Assembly (NCBI RefSeq): GCF_964204645.1
Contig: NC_134028.1
Coordinates: 5,366,501 to 5,430,500 of the forward strand
DNA length: 64,000 nt
Reading direction: 5' to 3'
Source of the DNA: Tubulanus polymorphus
Lineage: Eukaryota; Nemertea; Palaeonemertea; Tubulaniformes; Tubulanidae
Shown here: piece by piece, positions 1-13,098 of the stretch
Position numbering within the stretch: the stretch's first letter is position 1
Layout of the letters: each line of letters opens with the position of its first letter
The notes under the pieces: generated by a model
Databases searched by the model: none
The model's input: only the letters and a program-made list of their open reading frames with translations
Told to the model about the DNA's origin: nothing
Made by a program: the position numbers and the translations under genes

Positions 1-639
1 TTTGTTCTTTTTTGAAGTCTTGTCGAGGTTTGTCCAGTGGATTTTATGACAAGACGCACGATATGTATGGCGTTTTCTAAATAATAGCATTATCGGATTT
101 CCCAGCGAGTCGAAACGCTTTCATCTTCTCTGAACCACCACGAGGAAAGGTCTTTCTTGCTGCTCCAACTGGAATTATAAAATAGCGGGCTCCATTTGAC
201 GCAGCGGAATTAAAGGATTCTGGCTGCATTAACCGTTGAATTGGTCGATTTTACGACGACAGCTGAGGTAGAACCCGTCGTATTCATTATAGCCTGGTTC
301 AGCTTTCGACGGTCTTTGATACCGTGAGATTTGGTGCCCGAAATGACAGGTGACAGGGCAGCCGGTCGCGCATTGATCTGTACTGTTTAGTCACCACGCT
401 AGAAGACATACCCCCTGAGAGCCGCCACTAATGGCGTACCCGACCTGGTCCACACTAGAGTCACTTTTAGTAAATATTTGGCCGTGTTTATCTTCGACGC
501 ATTTCCCAGCTGAAAATTGAAAGGAACTGCGTAAATCTACGCTCACTTCGGAGCGACGAACAAAGGGAGGACTTCGAACGAGCGCTTCCAGGACTTATCG
601 AGGCTCGGGACGGAGGCTGAGATTCTGGAAGAATCGGTC

Positions 640-915
640 GCGCGACTTGGACTCATTAGTTATCGAACTGTGGCTGATCGATGTAACGGTTTGAGCATGC
701 AACAGTTACTCACACGACAGTAGAGCTGTGTGGTGTGTGTGATGTGTGCGCGGGGAGGATTTTCTCTGTCTAGAAATCATCACACTGCGTGTCTCCACGA
801 GTCGTCTGTCTATACTCACTCGCATCTCACGACGACAATAGTCAAGAGTGCTTGACAGGATTTCTACAACTTCTCGACATTTCCGGATTCTATTTTGTTT
901 GTTTGCGCGTATCAG
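640..915 (+). other. Possible non-coding 5' exon of unc5 (tentative)
   Basis: The block ends in TATCAG followed by GTAACA, a usable donor at 916. No long forward reading frame crosses it, so if transcribed it would be untranslated. A strong acceptor (pyrimidine tract then CAG) at 6720/6721, just before exon 1a, could receive it. The start coordinate is a guess. The pairing is inference from splice signals only. Confidence 0.18.
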
Positions 916-1448
916 GTAACATTCTTTCATTCATATCGCCTATCAATTTTATACCTTGATTTTGCATTGCACGACCTTGCGCAAGTAGCTTTTCTATTTT
1001 AATTTCTCGAAAGTTATCACGTTTAATTTCTCATAACTGAGTCAGATGTCTTATAACTGATGTGTTCGCTTAAACTTTGTGCTAAGGCGCAAAAGACATC
1101 TTGCAATTTGAAAATCGTGGCTGGCATCATCGCGGTGTTTGTCCCAGGTGCGCACCGATAACTACTTTCACTGTTCGCGACGCTGTCGTCGAGTCCCCGA
1201 CGGCAAAATAAACAATCTAATGAAATTACGGTAAAATGAACACTGGATTAATCATAATAGATGCGTTAACTGCAGGTCGCTTACGGGTATAGTATGCGCT
1301 TTGTTATACCTGCTAGAAAGGGCACGACCTTCCCTTCAAACATGCACCGATGTTATCATAAGTAAAACTGATATCCGAGATATTGTTATTTTTTTCCGAT
1401 ATTATTAGCAAGTGGTGATATATGCAGAGCTTTGCAAATTTTATACAG

Positions 1449-1857
1449 TTTTTTTGACGCCGTAAAAAACCGTTACAATAATATTTATATACAATGATAG
1501 CCAGTATGCGTCATTTGAGGGGTTCTGCGGGAGTCGATGTGTACTACGTCATCAATAGGGTTTCGAAATATCAATTACGATTATGAATTTTGAGGTTTAT
1601 TGTAATTAAGTATATTCCGTTACTCTTATTTTATGTTTGATAAATTTTGATAATCATTTTTGAGAGGATGTGCACCATCTCATCAATATATCTTAATTGA
1701 CTGGTTGCCGGTCAATTATATTATCGATATATTCTCATCCAAAATAACTTAATTGATACATAAAACTATATGATTTATATCATATCATTAATTCTCGACG
1801 AGATTAAGCAATGTACGTATGTGCTATTTTTAAAGGTGTCGATAAACTTTCAAGTAG
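1449..1857 (+). repeat. Interspersed repeat family R4, copy 1
   Basis: It begins TTTTTGACGCCGTAAAAAAC and contains a block matching 54803-54920 (CAGTATGCGTCATTT..., GAGTCGATGTGTACTA). It ends with GTGTCGATAAACTTTCAAGT, matching the end of the 54803-55025 copy. A reverse-oriented relative lies at 3022-3299. No coding capacity was seen. It is probably a non-autonomous element. Confidence 0.55.
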
Positions 1858-3021
1858 GTTTTCTTGTTGAAATTTGGCTATCGACGAAACTAATGTCGAA
1901 GTTTTTGTCTCGGTGTCCGAAACGAAGGAACTCCTCACATCTGCGGCAGTTGGTCGCGAGCTCGATAGCGTGTCGTGGAACCTATAATTTAGCTTTAAAT
2001 AGCCGCAGATATCTTTGGGAAAAATCAAATAATTGACCACCGCTTCAAATTACATCATTGTTTCCACCGATTCGACTTGCGTCGAATGCCGAAGATAGTA
2101 ATTATAAGTAATTTTAGAACGCATCGAATGTCAGTCGGGTTTCCTCTCGTGCTAAAACTAACTTTTGATTACCGTTGCGACAGTTATTGAAATCTGCGGG
2201 ATAATTACGCTATTGTATTAATAGTAACGCTAACATCATTGTCCGGTTATAACATGATGATAATTTGGATTGTTGTGATTTCTAGAATGACCTCAGCGCG
2301 TGTTCTGTGGTGCATTATAACACCGTCCGATGCGAAAATCATTGTCCGTAGAATCGATGTCTGTCTTTATTGTTTCCTTTCTGAAATAGAGAAGTTTCTC
2401 TCTTTCTCTCTCTTTCTCTCGCTCTTGTTTAGCGGCGTACTCGACGAGTAGAGAAGCTTATTACCTCAGTGGGGTCGCTCGCGTGAACCGGAGAGGTATC
2501 GTCCGCTGTCCCTCAAATCCGCACTCAAACGGCACACGTCTATTCTGCCGCTTCAATCTACTGAATCCGTATCCATATAATTATCAATAACTGGTAAATA
2601 TGGTTCACCCCTTGTCGACTACGCCCCCTGGTGTTCGGCATGTAGATGGAAACAGTCACGACTCGATGCATTGCTGGTTAAGATACATAGTTTAAGGATC
2701 CACACCGTCGGCCACGCGTTCTCTTATTCGTGTAAACTGTCCATATTTGAAAACCATTCATTTCTTGCGCAATTATATATTTACACGAAACACACAATAG
2801 ACACACCTGACGACGGTGTCTGTAAAGAGATTCCGAAACTTCGTGTCTTTTGATTTTAGTTTTCGATAAATAAATTTCGTCTTAAATCTCTTATCTATCA
2901 TCTACCGTCTGAGTGCGGCTACTCCACTATCATTGATGCGTCCTCAGTCCGTGTTTTGAAGAGATGTGTATAATCGCCAAAATATCCAGTACCAGAGGCA
3001 CAAAATCTTACAAGAAAACTA

Positions 3022-3299
3022 TGTTGAAAGTTTATTGGCGCCTTGAAGAGAAATAACACACATATTTATTTATATTTATTGCCTTATATTGACAATGGAT
3101 AATATCAAGGATCAATAAAGTTATTTTGAATTTGAATCAATCAATGACCGGCGACCAGTCTATCCCTATACAGATAGACTGGTTACCTGCGCCATTCGAA
3201 AATAAAGACCGGTAACCAGTCTACAATATTAGTATCCCTAAATGGCGCATATCAATTTATAAAAACATTATTGTAACGGTTTTTAAGGCGCCAAATGCA
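3022..3299 (-). repeat. Interspersed repeat family R4, copy 2 (reverse)
   Basis: Its left edge reads GTTGAAAGTTTATTGGCGCC and its right edge ATTGTAACGGTTTTTAAGGC, the reverse complements of the two ends of the copy at 1449-1857. The middle holds a hairpin with arms 3153-3164 and 3173-3184, and a further direct copy of the ACCAGTCTA arm near 3215. Confidence 0.5.
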
Positions 3300-6200
3300 T
3301 CAAGCGGTATATAGTCGTTTACAAACAATAATTCATACCGATCACATTCATTGTCTTACGTGTCGCTTCGAGGACGTAGCGATGAGTCGACATCAGCCCC
3401 GCACAGTCGCTGCTCGTACGTAGCTGTCGTTTTCCCGTCGAAGAGACCGTCGGCGATGTGTATAAACGATACGATGGTTATAGATTGTTACGAGGTTTAC
3501 ACCTGTCATCCGACCAGGAATCCATCAACGACGACGAATACGCGCCGCACTAAAAACCTGCGCCTCGTGACGTCCATTGTTCCGGCGACGAATGACCGGT
3601 GGCTATTTGTCTTGACAAACCAAAAGCGATCGCGCAGTTTTCCTCCCATTCGCTAATGAGACATGAGTTAAATTATATCACTTATCAATTATTTAAAAGC
3701 GTGTTCGTATTCTCTTATGTTACGGTCTCGGTCACCTGTCCATTGTTATCGCGTCGCATCGTTTAATAGTGATCATCATCCGCTTGGATGATCGACCGCG
3801 CAATGAAGAGAGATCCAGCGCAGCTGATCGTGTCTTCTAATTATCTACACCGTGTTCCCGATCATGTCGAGAAAGTTTTGACCATTGACAGATCAAACCG
3901 CCACAGTTTTAGGAGACCAGATTTTCACAGCAATTACGCAAAAGATGTTATAGATGGTGAAAAAGAATGAAATGGAAATGTTATGAGTATAGTGAATCAA
4001 GAGTAGTTTATTGGCAATCAGAGTTGTGATCTAGCATGAAATACGGATTGCTTTCCATCTTATTTATTTGATCGATGCTTATTTGGTGGGTGAATAGGAT
4101 ACACAATATCCGTCCAAGAGGAATCAAGAATTCCCACAATCAGTTCAGAAAAAGACATAACGCCGTTGAAGTAAATGAATATCTATTTGTATCTATTAAT
4201 AATTAATATTAAATAATATTTATGAATATATATTTGTATATAGCTTTTCGGCGCTATATACTAATAGTCAACATCAGGCATTTATTTAGTGTGTCCTAAC
4301 CCGCCACTGCCGAGAACGGAACCAGAAGGTTTGATTTTGAAATCGGAAATTGAAAGTACGGCGGAGTTTTACCCAATTCTACTTGAAAGTTCAAGGTCGT
4401 CTATATTCGTCCATCATCATCAACATCATCGTAGTTTTCGTGGTTTGAAATAAGAGGGGAGAGTTTTAATTGTTTAAATTACACACGACACGTGGATAAT
4501 TAGAGTGAGTTTATTATGGCGGTCCATCTGTCGTGGCAGAATCAAACAACCCGCGGGCTTTTACCACCAGCCTCAACTCTATACGTTGATGTCTAGCCCC
4601 GGGCTTTGCCATAATGCACGCAGATCGGAGCGCGCCGCGATCTAACCAAAATTATTTGAAATACAATATCACGGTTATTAAAATTCGCCCGAGATAACCT
4701 CTGAATTTGTATAATGTTCCTATTATATACGTAACTCGTACCAATCATGCAATTCCCGAGAAATGATATGATGTATACTTGTGGCTGTTCGAGAGCTGAA
4801 AAAAAACAGTTTGTCCCAGAACCTATAAAACACCTATATATGGCCAAATGAACTGAGATATGATCATCCACTTACGAATGAATATGTTGAATAAGGGGAA
4901 TGCTAAAGCAACTAATATCAGCGGTGTAGATGCAATGCGCGCACTCAATTGGCATCATAAAACGATATGGCAGATGGATTGAAACCGACGGTCCCAGAGC
5001 AACCATATTTATCAATGAAACGCGATATAAAACGAACGTTGAAAAGAAAACTCATGCTTTCATTTTCAGCGTTTCACACGTTTAGAAATTATGTCGTATG
5101 ATAATAATTGACCCTACTAGTAGATAGACAGACGTTGATTTACGGAGCAAGGGCCATATGCGTGCGTATTATAAAGAGCTACGTTGCAAGGTGGCACCGC
5201 CTGTTGTCGATAGCGTGAAATGTTTGCCCCAGAGAATGCGCGAACTAAAGCATCGCTTATACCCTTGACTGTCCCGATGGTCAGCGAGGGAATTGTCAAA
5301 TAGCTGATGTCAACTTCGAATTGTCAATAAACCCGCATAACTTTCTCCTCTTAAAAAATCTATAGCGTACATGTGTAAACGTCTTGTTTTCTAAGACTGT
5401 AAAAAACGACCACTTCAAATATACTGGAGGAGCTCAGGTAACGGCATAATGGCGACAATATGGACCTATTCTTATTTGTCGAAACACTTCATTGCGTAAC
5501 GTCGGTTTATGCTGATTTTGTTCAAGGCGACAGTCAGGCGCGGGTACCCCTCTTGACCTGGTTGGTTGATGGGTTTTTAATGAGGCCCAGACTCTTCACT
5601 TGACCTTGTTCTGACGGTCGCTTTCTGATCTTGGAGACACATATCTCTTTGCTCCGATAAACTACCTACCGATAGGCAAACACGATAATTCAAAAGAACC
5701 CCGAAAAGCTTTCCACATGCGGCAGAATGACTACTAAATCCGTAAAGATCGTACATGTACACCATCATTGACCTTCTCGTTCACAATATTAATTAGTTTA
5801 GGGGATTTGATGCGGCCAATTTCGTTCACCGTTCATCGATGACAAATCTGATTGATTACCTATTTGATCGATCTAATAAGAGGTATCTAATGTATCTCTT
5901 GCTCAATTTACTGCTTGTCGAATTATGGCCTCTAAATGGCTTTTTGCCAAGCCAACGGTTATTGACAAATCTGCAGTGTGTAAATATTATGATTTAACTG
6001 TATTGAACTATTAGTGAATTACAAGTATAAGTTCCTCGTTGCTTGTTAGCTTAATGAAGTTGAACAGTTTTAAAGAAACCATTTTCAGTATCATATCATC
6101 AGTACTGCACCGCAAATTGAATTGCATTTGTCTGTTCGGTATTAATTGACGTCTTTACCGCTTCAACGACACCGAGAGGTCGACTGTTTATAACGTCACT

Positions 6201-6419
6201 CGTCGCACGCAGGGAGCGGAAGATTCACTTGATGCGCATCATCAGCGGCAAACGACGTAACCAGCTGCAACAACGCTGCTGCTGATGCTGCTGTAGCAAA
6301 CGGAGCAGTGCAGCCGGTGCAGTAAAACAGTGCAACCGGAGCCGGATTTGTTGCGGAAAACTTTGAGTGTTCTTCACGGCGTAACAACTAGCGCCGCGTA
6401 CAAGCGCGTTTGTTCTATT

Positions 6420-6426
6420 TATAAAA
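6420..6426 (+). promoter_or_regulatory. TATA-like box upstream of exon 1a
   Basis: TATAAAA is found here, within TATTTATAAAATC, about 490 bases before the first ATG of exon 1a. Start sites about 30 bases downstream would give a long 5' untranslated region. Alternatively, exon 1a is entered by splicing at 6721/6722 and this box is chance. Confidence 0.25.
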
Positions 6427-6910
6427 TCTAGTTCACGCTGCCAAAAACCGTCGTCGACCCATCTGTCTAATTGTTAGTTCTGTCAGGGGGACGTTCTATG
6501 ACTGCGGGGAATCGCGGTGTTTCTACCTATGATCGCGTCAAACAGGATTCGACATTCCGTATAACAATAGCAGTGGGCGTGCACGTTTGCTCGTACGCTA
6601 CACGTGCTCTCAGCCGTTTCAAGCGCGATAGACGCGTAAGATACAACGAGACCCGAGGATCGCGAAACCGCCTTCATCGAGAAAATATTCATTCCGGATT
6701 TTCCCTGTTTACGTTTTTCAGGTGCATGTAGACACACACACAACAACAAGATGTCGCCGCGATGGGATAAGCTTTCGTCGAGACGAGCGATTTACGCGAG
6801 AAGAAACGATTAGGTTTAATCCATACGATACGATCTTATCGAAGAGTTTTATTATTAAAAGTGAGCGCCGAGAGCTTTATTTCCTGGAAACGATAATCGT
6901 CGACGAGAAT

Positions 6911-7082
6911 ATGTTTCGCAATATTTGGACTATCAGAAGCGACGGTCCTACTATGGCTCGCGGATACATGTGCGCGGTCCTGATGATTTTGCTGAGCGGT
7001 AAAATATCCGCCCAAGCCCAAGACGTAAAACAGGAAGAACTAGTCGGCGGCGAAGATGGCCCGAAGTCAGCAGGATTAGAAG
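6911..7082 (+). CDS. unc5: Candidate alternative first coding exon 1a of unc5 (leader peptide)
   Basis: Two in-frame ATGs exist, at 6911 and 6953. I prefer 6953 because it has A at -3 and G at +4, and the peptide it starts, MARGYMCAVLMILLSG then KISAQA, has the n-, h- and c-regions of a signal peptide with an AQA cleavage site. The mature part would be a short acidic stretch, QDVKQEELVGGEDGPKSAG and on. The exon ends in GAAG before GTAGGC, leaving one G (phase 1), which fits the acceptor at 49330/49331 as GG+T, glycine. A strong acceptor at 6720/6721 allows an upstream untranslated exon. The donor is not a perfect consensus, and joining to unc5 over 42 kb is inference. No other coding exon in between competes with it. 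Confidence 0.55.
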
Positions 7083-10000
7083 GTAGGCGCTCGTATGTTC
7101 GCTTTTATGTTACGCTACTCGTAAACTACCGGGCCGCCATTCGGCGCGGGTAATCGCTCGGAAGCGATGTCCTAGAAAACCCACCGGCGAATTTTTGTGA
7201 TTAGATGTTTAATGACAATATTCCTTTAGTTCCTATCTGGTCACATAACAGCTGTATTCTTACTCATTTATAATATGTGTCTGTGAAATTTGTGCTCGCC
7301 TTATACACGTAGGTTTCCTAGAGCGCTGCTTTCTGGCAACAAACGTCCGCGTATTATATTTTGCAATTTTCACCTAATGTTATAGTGGGTTGTAAAGTTC
7401 ATCTGTGAATTACCCTGTGGTTCTTTTATCATAAAACTCGGACATCCACTGGTTAATTAAACGAAAGTGTATTCAAATGTCTGGCTAAAGGATTTTTACT
7501 TTGAACTTATCTAAGTTCACAAGCGGCTCGTTCCCTTTTCGAGATTGAAAACGAGATATTTTAAATTCGTTTTTTTGTATCCTCACAGAAATGTCCAGTC
7601 TAGAAACGTCTAGAAATATATTTGATAGTCTCGAAAAATATCTTGAAGCTTTCAAGCCTAAAGGCTGATAATAACATAGCTAGTAGTCTCTCTGATCTTC
7701 AGAAGGAGATAAGTACTTGTTACGATCTAGAATATATATCTAGATATATACATATACATATATATATATAATTGAAATATAATTTGTTTATGTTATTTGA
7801 TCTTGATTTATGATACTGCCGTATGAAATTTGATATCTAGTTTTGATCGAAGAAATTTAATAGTATCAAAGTGTGTTTGTAGACAGATAGATAAGCATAT
7901 TACTACTCTCTGCTTGATAGCGTGCAGTTAAAATGTAAACAGATATATCTCTTTGTTCGAGAGCTTCTGAAATCCAGGTAATTTATGTGTTCTAATTACA
8001 CGGACAAAGCCATTAATTGATTCGGGTATTAACCCTATTATTCTCACAGGTTGAAAGCAATATGTGAAATAATGAAATATTTAGCTATAAAAAAATTAAA
8101 ACCGTGCGCTGTACAAAAAGTGTTTGTATTTTGGAATACGTTGCTTGGTGGGGACTCCTGATTTTTATTGAACTGGTTCGGAAATATTTGTCATTTTTGT
8201 TTTACTGCCTCGATGGCATTTCGCTGTTTCCCATGATAAACCATTTCGCTGATTAGCTATGTAGATAACCTTTGTTAGTTCTGGGTAAACTTCGGGGGTT
8301 TCTCTGTGTACTGCTTGTTTAAATGGCTAGATAGGATGGTGGTTCTATAGTGCAGCTATAGTGGTTGGTTTGAAGTTGCTAGTTGCTCGCAGCAGGGCGG
8401 CATGGTTATTGTCAACGAGTGACAGTGCGCGCTGCTGATAAAAAACCGAAACTAAACTAACTGTAAACAAACTTCCTCTGATCTTCTGGTAAACCGACTC
8501 TCTCGAAGAAAACATATCTCTAGAAATAAGTGCCCCGATTTGAAAAAAAAGTCGACAATCTATATCTCGAAACTGTCTCATCAAGCCATCCTCTCAGGTG
8601 ATTCGATCTAGATGTATAGCTCGCGCTGTCTTAATAAACAAACATGAAAAAGTTTGAATAAGAAATATGAAACTACGCGTACTATTCTACTATTTGCAGA
8701 GTTAGCGCAGTTTTTCTGAGCTTCCGATGATTTTTTCCACCGTATCATGCGTATACAAACGCCGCGAATCCTCAAAGTTGATGATCCGAATAGTTGTTTG
8801 TTCTGAAAGCATCTCCGCAGTAAATTAGGTGGCTAATATCGGCGTAGAATTCTGTTGATACAATGTTCGGAGGGTAAACCCTGGAATGATAACTATTACG
8901 AGCGATGCTATAGATGATTTGCTGCGATAGAATATTTTGTTATTCGAAAGGAATTGCCATTTTCAAGTCTAAATGAAGACCTTCGTTTTTAGACCTCTGT
9001 GTAAAATACTTTGGTACAACCATAAAGCATTCATAAGTCTGATTGCTTTACCAGTATATGTTAATATGTTATTATGCATTCATCAATTGATCCGCTGTTT
9101 TTGATGAGATTTCGAGATTTTTTTTGTCTCTGATTGATCAATTTTCGCTACGATGATGGGGATACGTATGACATATTTACGTATGATTATTTTGTAACTG
9201 AATTAATGAACATTGTGCGCATTTCCGAGTCGAGCCGAGACCATCGCACTTTAGCCCGGGTCTCGAGTGCACTTACTGGCTCCACCAAGTGCTTTTAATG
9301 CTTTAGTACGGCTCCGATGCAGCGCCGTGCCAAGTGGTACAACCCCTTTTATAATCATATAGTCATTTTGAAGTTCGGTACGTGCGAAGACCTAAATGGA
9401 ATTTTTAGAAAATATTTTTTTTTCTAATCAAGTGTTAATTGGTGAGCAACCCGTTAACATTAAAAAAGTTGTTGAAGTTTTGGACGACAGTTACAGGTTT
9501 CGCGAAATTTATAGTAAAAAATCTTGTTGCATGAATCACGAATCGACATAACTCTATCAGCTTATAGTTAATTGATAGCTTGGAGGTATAATCAATTTGT
9601 GTATGTCTGGAATTCTATTGTGTCATTGTGGTAGAGATTCTAGCCTATATTTTTCTTTCTCGGGATCATTTGCATAATTCATTTGTTGACTATGAATTTA
9701 ATGAGGGAAATGTCTGAACTTGTGGAAATGCGTTATGTCAAAAGGCAGGAGGGGCCAGGCTATGTGCATTGTCTTAATGAATTAAGGCTGGTTTAACTAA
9801 ATTCCAGTCCTCTCAATCTGATAAGTTAAGAGGCCTTTTTGGGAAGACTTCAAACTATGTTTCTACTTAGTCATAATTGTACAGCTAAATTATCACTTTT
9901 GTAAAAACGATAAAATCAAATATTTGGTTTCAAGTTTTTAAACTTTTCCACTTTTTTGATGGAATTGGTGTAATTCTCATTTCCACAGGGCTCGTACCGG

Positions 10001-13000
10001 CCGTTTCTAAGAAATTGTATCTTGCTATGTTTGAGTGACTGTATCAGTTTTCTACTCCGAGGGTCACAGCATCGCCGCCAGCTAAATGTCAGCGCGACTA
10101 TCGTTCATAATGCTAATTGTCAAAATTTCGCCTTCGCATTCACCGGGCTCGCATTCAAACCCAGTTGACCCTATCCACATCGCGACTCGGGCGGCTTTTT
10201 CAATTTTTTGCCCAAGATGAGCGCGGTGTAAGAATTTTAGTTCTGCAGGTTGATTTCCTATTGAAACTCAACGTAACGTATCGGTGACCTGGCTTTAAGA
10301 CGATACAAAAATCGGAATTATTCCTAGTTTTTAGTTTAATGCTGCGTTCATATCTGTAATGATGATTTTGATCCTGGAAATGTTTTTAATTTTTTCGTAC
10401 AGTTCGTGCTTAGCTATGTTGTAATGTATAGCCTGCTCTATACGGGGCCTTCATTGAGCGGCGCCAATTCATAAAAGTTGATTTTAGAAAAACTAGCTAC
10501 ATTCTTTATTCATTTATCTATTCATTACAGTGAAATGTACATCATATATGAAAATAAACAGAATATATAGATTAAGTACCCAGCCCTAATTAAGACTTAT
10601 ATGTCACTTTATACTAACTTTGTCTATGTACAAGTAATGATAAGTATTTTAGTTTTCCAACGAATTCGATCTATCGATATTGATAAAGAGATGATTGGAA
10701 TACAAAAGGTTCTGCGTCATCTATTCCCCGATAGCCTATAAATATATTCAGAATTGAGATGGTGATGGATCATTTTTCACGTATATCGAATTTTGGCATC
10801 GTTAATTATTGTGCTGAATTATTCAACGGCTAAAAACCCCGGTACGTTGAGTGTACAATGTTGAGAAGTATCGCCACATCGAGGAGGTGTCTATTATTGT
10901 AAACCCGTGGTTTCAAGGGCCACTTAAGTAGCCGATATTCCACTTGTAAGTCAAACCAAGTATGAAAAACTATAAATCGTGTGTCGAAATACAATAGTAT
11001 CAGAAGGTTCGGGATTATTTCGCGTACTGCCTGTTCGTTTTTTTTTTGGGATGTCGGAAGAAAATAGCTATGCACAGAGGCCTTTAAGGTTCTCTCCTAT
11101 AAGAAATTCAGGCCATGCAGGTGTGGACGCATTGTAAAATCTAGGCCTATGCATAACAGGATAGCCGGCTTAGAACTCGATCGACCCCGGGCTGAGATAA
11201 TTATAGGGGACGACGACGAAATTGTTCGCGTTCGCATTTCTCGATTATAACTGAACCGCTGAGGAACGTTTCGATCAAAATGTTCTTCTAAACGCCGGGT
11301 TTCGACAACGGAAATAGCGACGAAATAACGCTTTTGTCCCCGACGACAATATTACAAATGGTTTAACAAATTACGAGAGACGGGAGTACACCACCCCGAA
11401 TCGGTTATTTTGCTGGTTAGATTTTGGTCAATCGGTCGTTGTGTCTTCGAGATGGTCATTCAAGCCCCCTGGGGTCGAACTGAGTTATTCACTGTTGTAA
11501 AGGTGTCATATTGTTATAACTCTACTGGTAGCGGAATCCCGGACAACGGCGCGGTCCGGGCAATGAGCACTTTAAAACTTGAAATTTGAACCTTAAATTG
11601 ATGCTTCTGTGAGAAAACTGTCGAAGTCAGCAGATGTGAACGCGTTTACTAAAATTTTCCCAACATCGAGGATGGACTAGATGCCATAGAATGATGATTT
11701 CATCTCATATGAATAATGTCTAGTCTACCTAGCTATTATGATGTCACTTCCTAGAAAACTATATCTAATGTTTAACAGATGCCTATTCCATTTCTCAGTT
11801 TTCTCTCAGATATCATTCAGAGTCGATAAAAATTTCAGAACTAGTTCTCATGAGTAGTTCTCTACCTGTTCTGGTATATAGAATCACTCGTCGTCATCGT
11901 ACTCTATTATCGGATAGGTACAAAAAGCTTCGTATAAATTCCGACTATAAAACCAGTAATTTTCTTCTCATCCATAAATAGTTTCCCCCCGTCAGTCGAA
12001 TTCAATGGTCTTTGTACAGGTTCAGCAGTAAATCAGCATGCGCTCGGAAAAATTCTCGATTTTTGTCGCGATAGTGTCATTATGGGTGCAGTTTGGCCAT
12101 TTTTTGGGTATTCGTCAATAGTAGTATCGATTGGTATATATGTATATTCACCAATAAGTATTAAGGTTACAATTTCATATCATTTCCAAACTTTTTAGAA
12201 AATTTTCATCATTATAACACTTTTGCTCCCTTCATATACTTTGAAAGAAATTGATTTGATTTTCTTGGCACTGCTGAATAGAGACATTCTGACAATTTTC
12301 TTCCCGATACACGTATATATATGTATATGAATAACTTGTTGCTCGAGACATTTTTCAGTTGCCGGGCAACTTTGCTGACCGCGTGCGTACATTTTTTGAC
12401 GATCTTAACAACGCGAAGATATTTGCAGCGTTATGTAACGACGGTAAATATTTGACGACAATTTCGAACAGGTTACGCCGTTCCCAGCTAGGGTTAGATT
12501 TACGACAGAGATTATCAACGCCGATACCGCGATACATATTAAAAACTCTTATTCTGCAAATTTACCCCGTACCGTTGGCATCAATGATTAAACCTGATGG
12601 CAACAAGTTTGCGGCATCAAAAAGTGGAATGTTTATAAGTTTTATTCCTCGTAAAGAAGTTAAATGTGATTGTCATTGAACCGGAGATAGAAAGAAAAAG
12701 AAAACAGAAAACAGTATTTACACATCTAAAAAAAGGGAAAAAAGATCTTTTTAGGTTATGTCATATAGTTTGAGATTACTTTGTAAAATGCAGAATAAAT
12801 TCACAAATACTTTTTTAGATCAAAACATGGGGGCTAGTTGCTCGATAGTTGGAAGGTTGAAGCATGTTACAGGCACGATCCAGGGGATGCTCGTGGTGAT
12901 TGGAAGGTTTCCTTTGTATTATTCATTTTCAGTTTTTCGATGCCGCTTTTCAAAGTACATGCTACATTTTGCATATTTGAGAAGATCAAGCAGTGCTTAA

Positions 13001-13039
13001 AAAAGTTCAGAATGCTTGAAAAATTTTTCAACATTTTCT

Positions 13040-13098
13040 GGGGGATAAACAGCAGAGCTCTTCCCCCTTTTGAAAAATCTTGGATCCGCCCCTGTGTC
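13040..13098 (+). repeat. Fragment of a repeat ending in GGATCCGCCCCTG
   Basis: The segment AAAATCTTGGATCCGCCCCTG resembles the inverse of 45951-45990 (AGGGGCGGAATCTTGAAAA), with a neighbouring run matching CCCCTTTTGAAAA. The two look like termini of the same element in opposite orientation. The internal part is not defined. Confidence 0.35.

Larger units (their letters stand above)
1..6410. other. Upstream region, no protein gene recognised
   Basis: This is AT-rich DNA with scattered open frames of at most about 100 codons. None has a recognisable domain, and none pairs convincingly with splice sites. It contains two copies of one repeat family (1449-1857 and 3022-3299), a stem-loop at 3153-3184, and a possible non-coding 5' exon ending at 915. 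A CAG/CTG-like trinucleotide patch lies near 6250-6300. It may be 5' flank or first-intron sequence of unc5. Confidence 0.5.

Noticed and set aside
3351-3656. 101-codon forward frame
   Set aside because: The peptide is rich in Ser, Thr and Arg with no domain, beginning just after repeat R4. No splice context.
9230-9350. Structured GC-rich segment considered as a tRNA
   Set aside because: No tRNA A/B box pattern, T-loop or acceptor-stem pairing could be assembled.
12359-12679. 106-codon forward frame after a CATTTTTCAG acceptor-like site
   Set aside because: No recognisable domain, an overlapping open frame on the other strand, no good donor, and no partner exon nearby.
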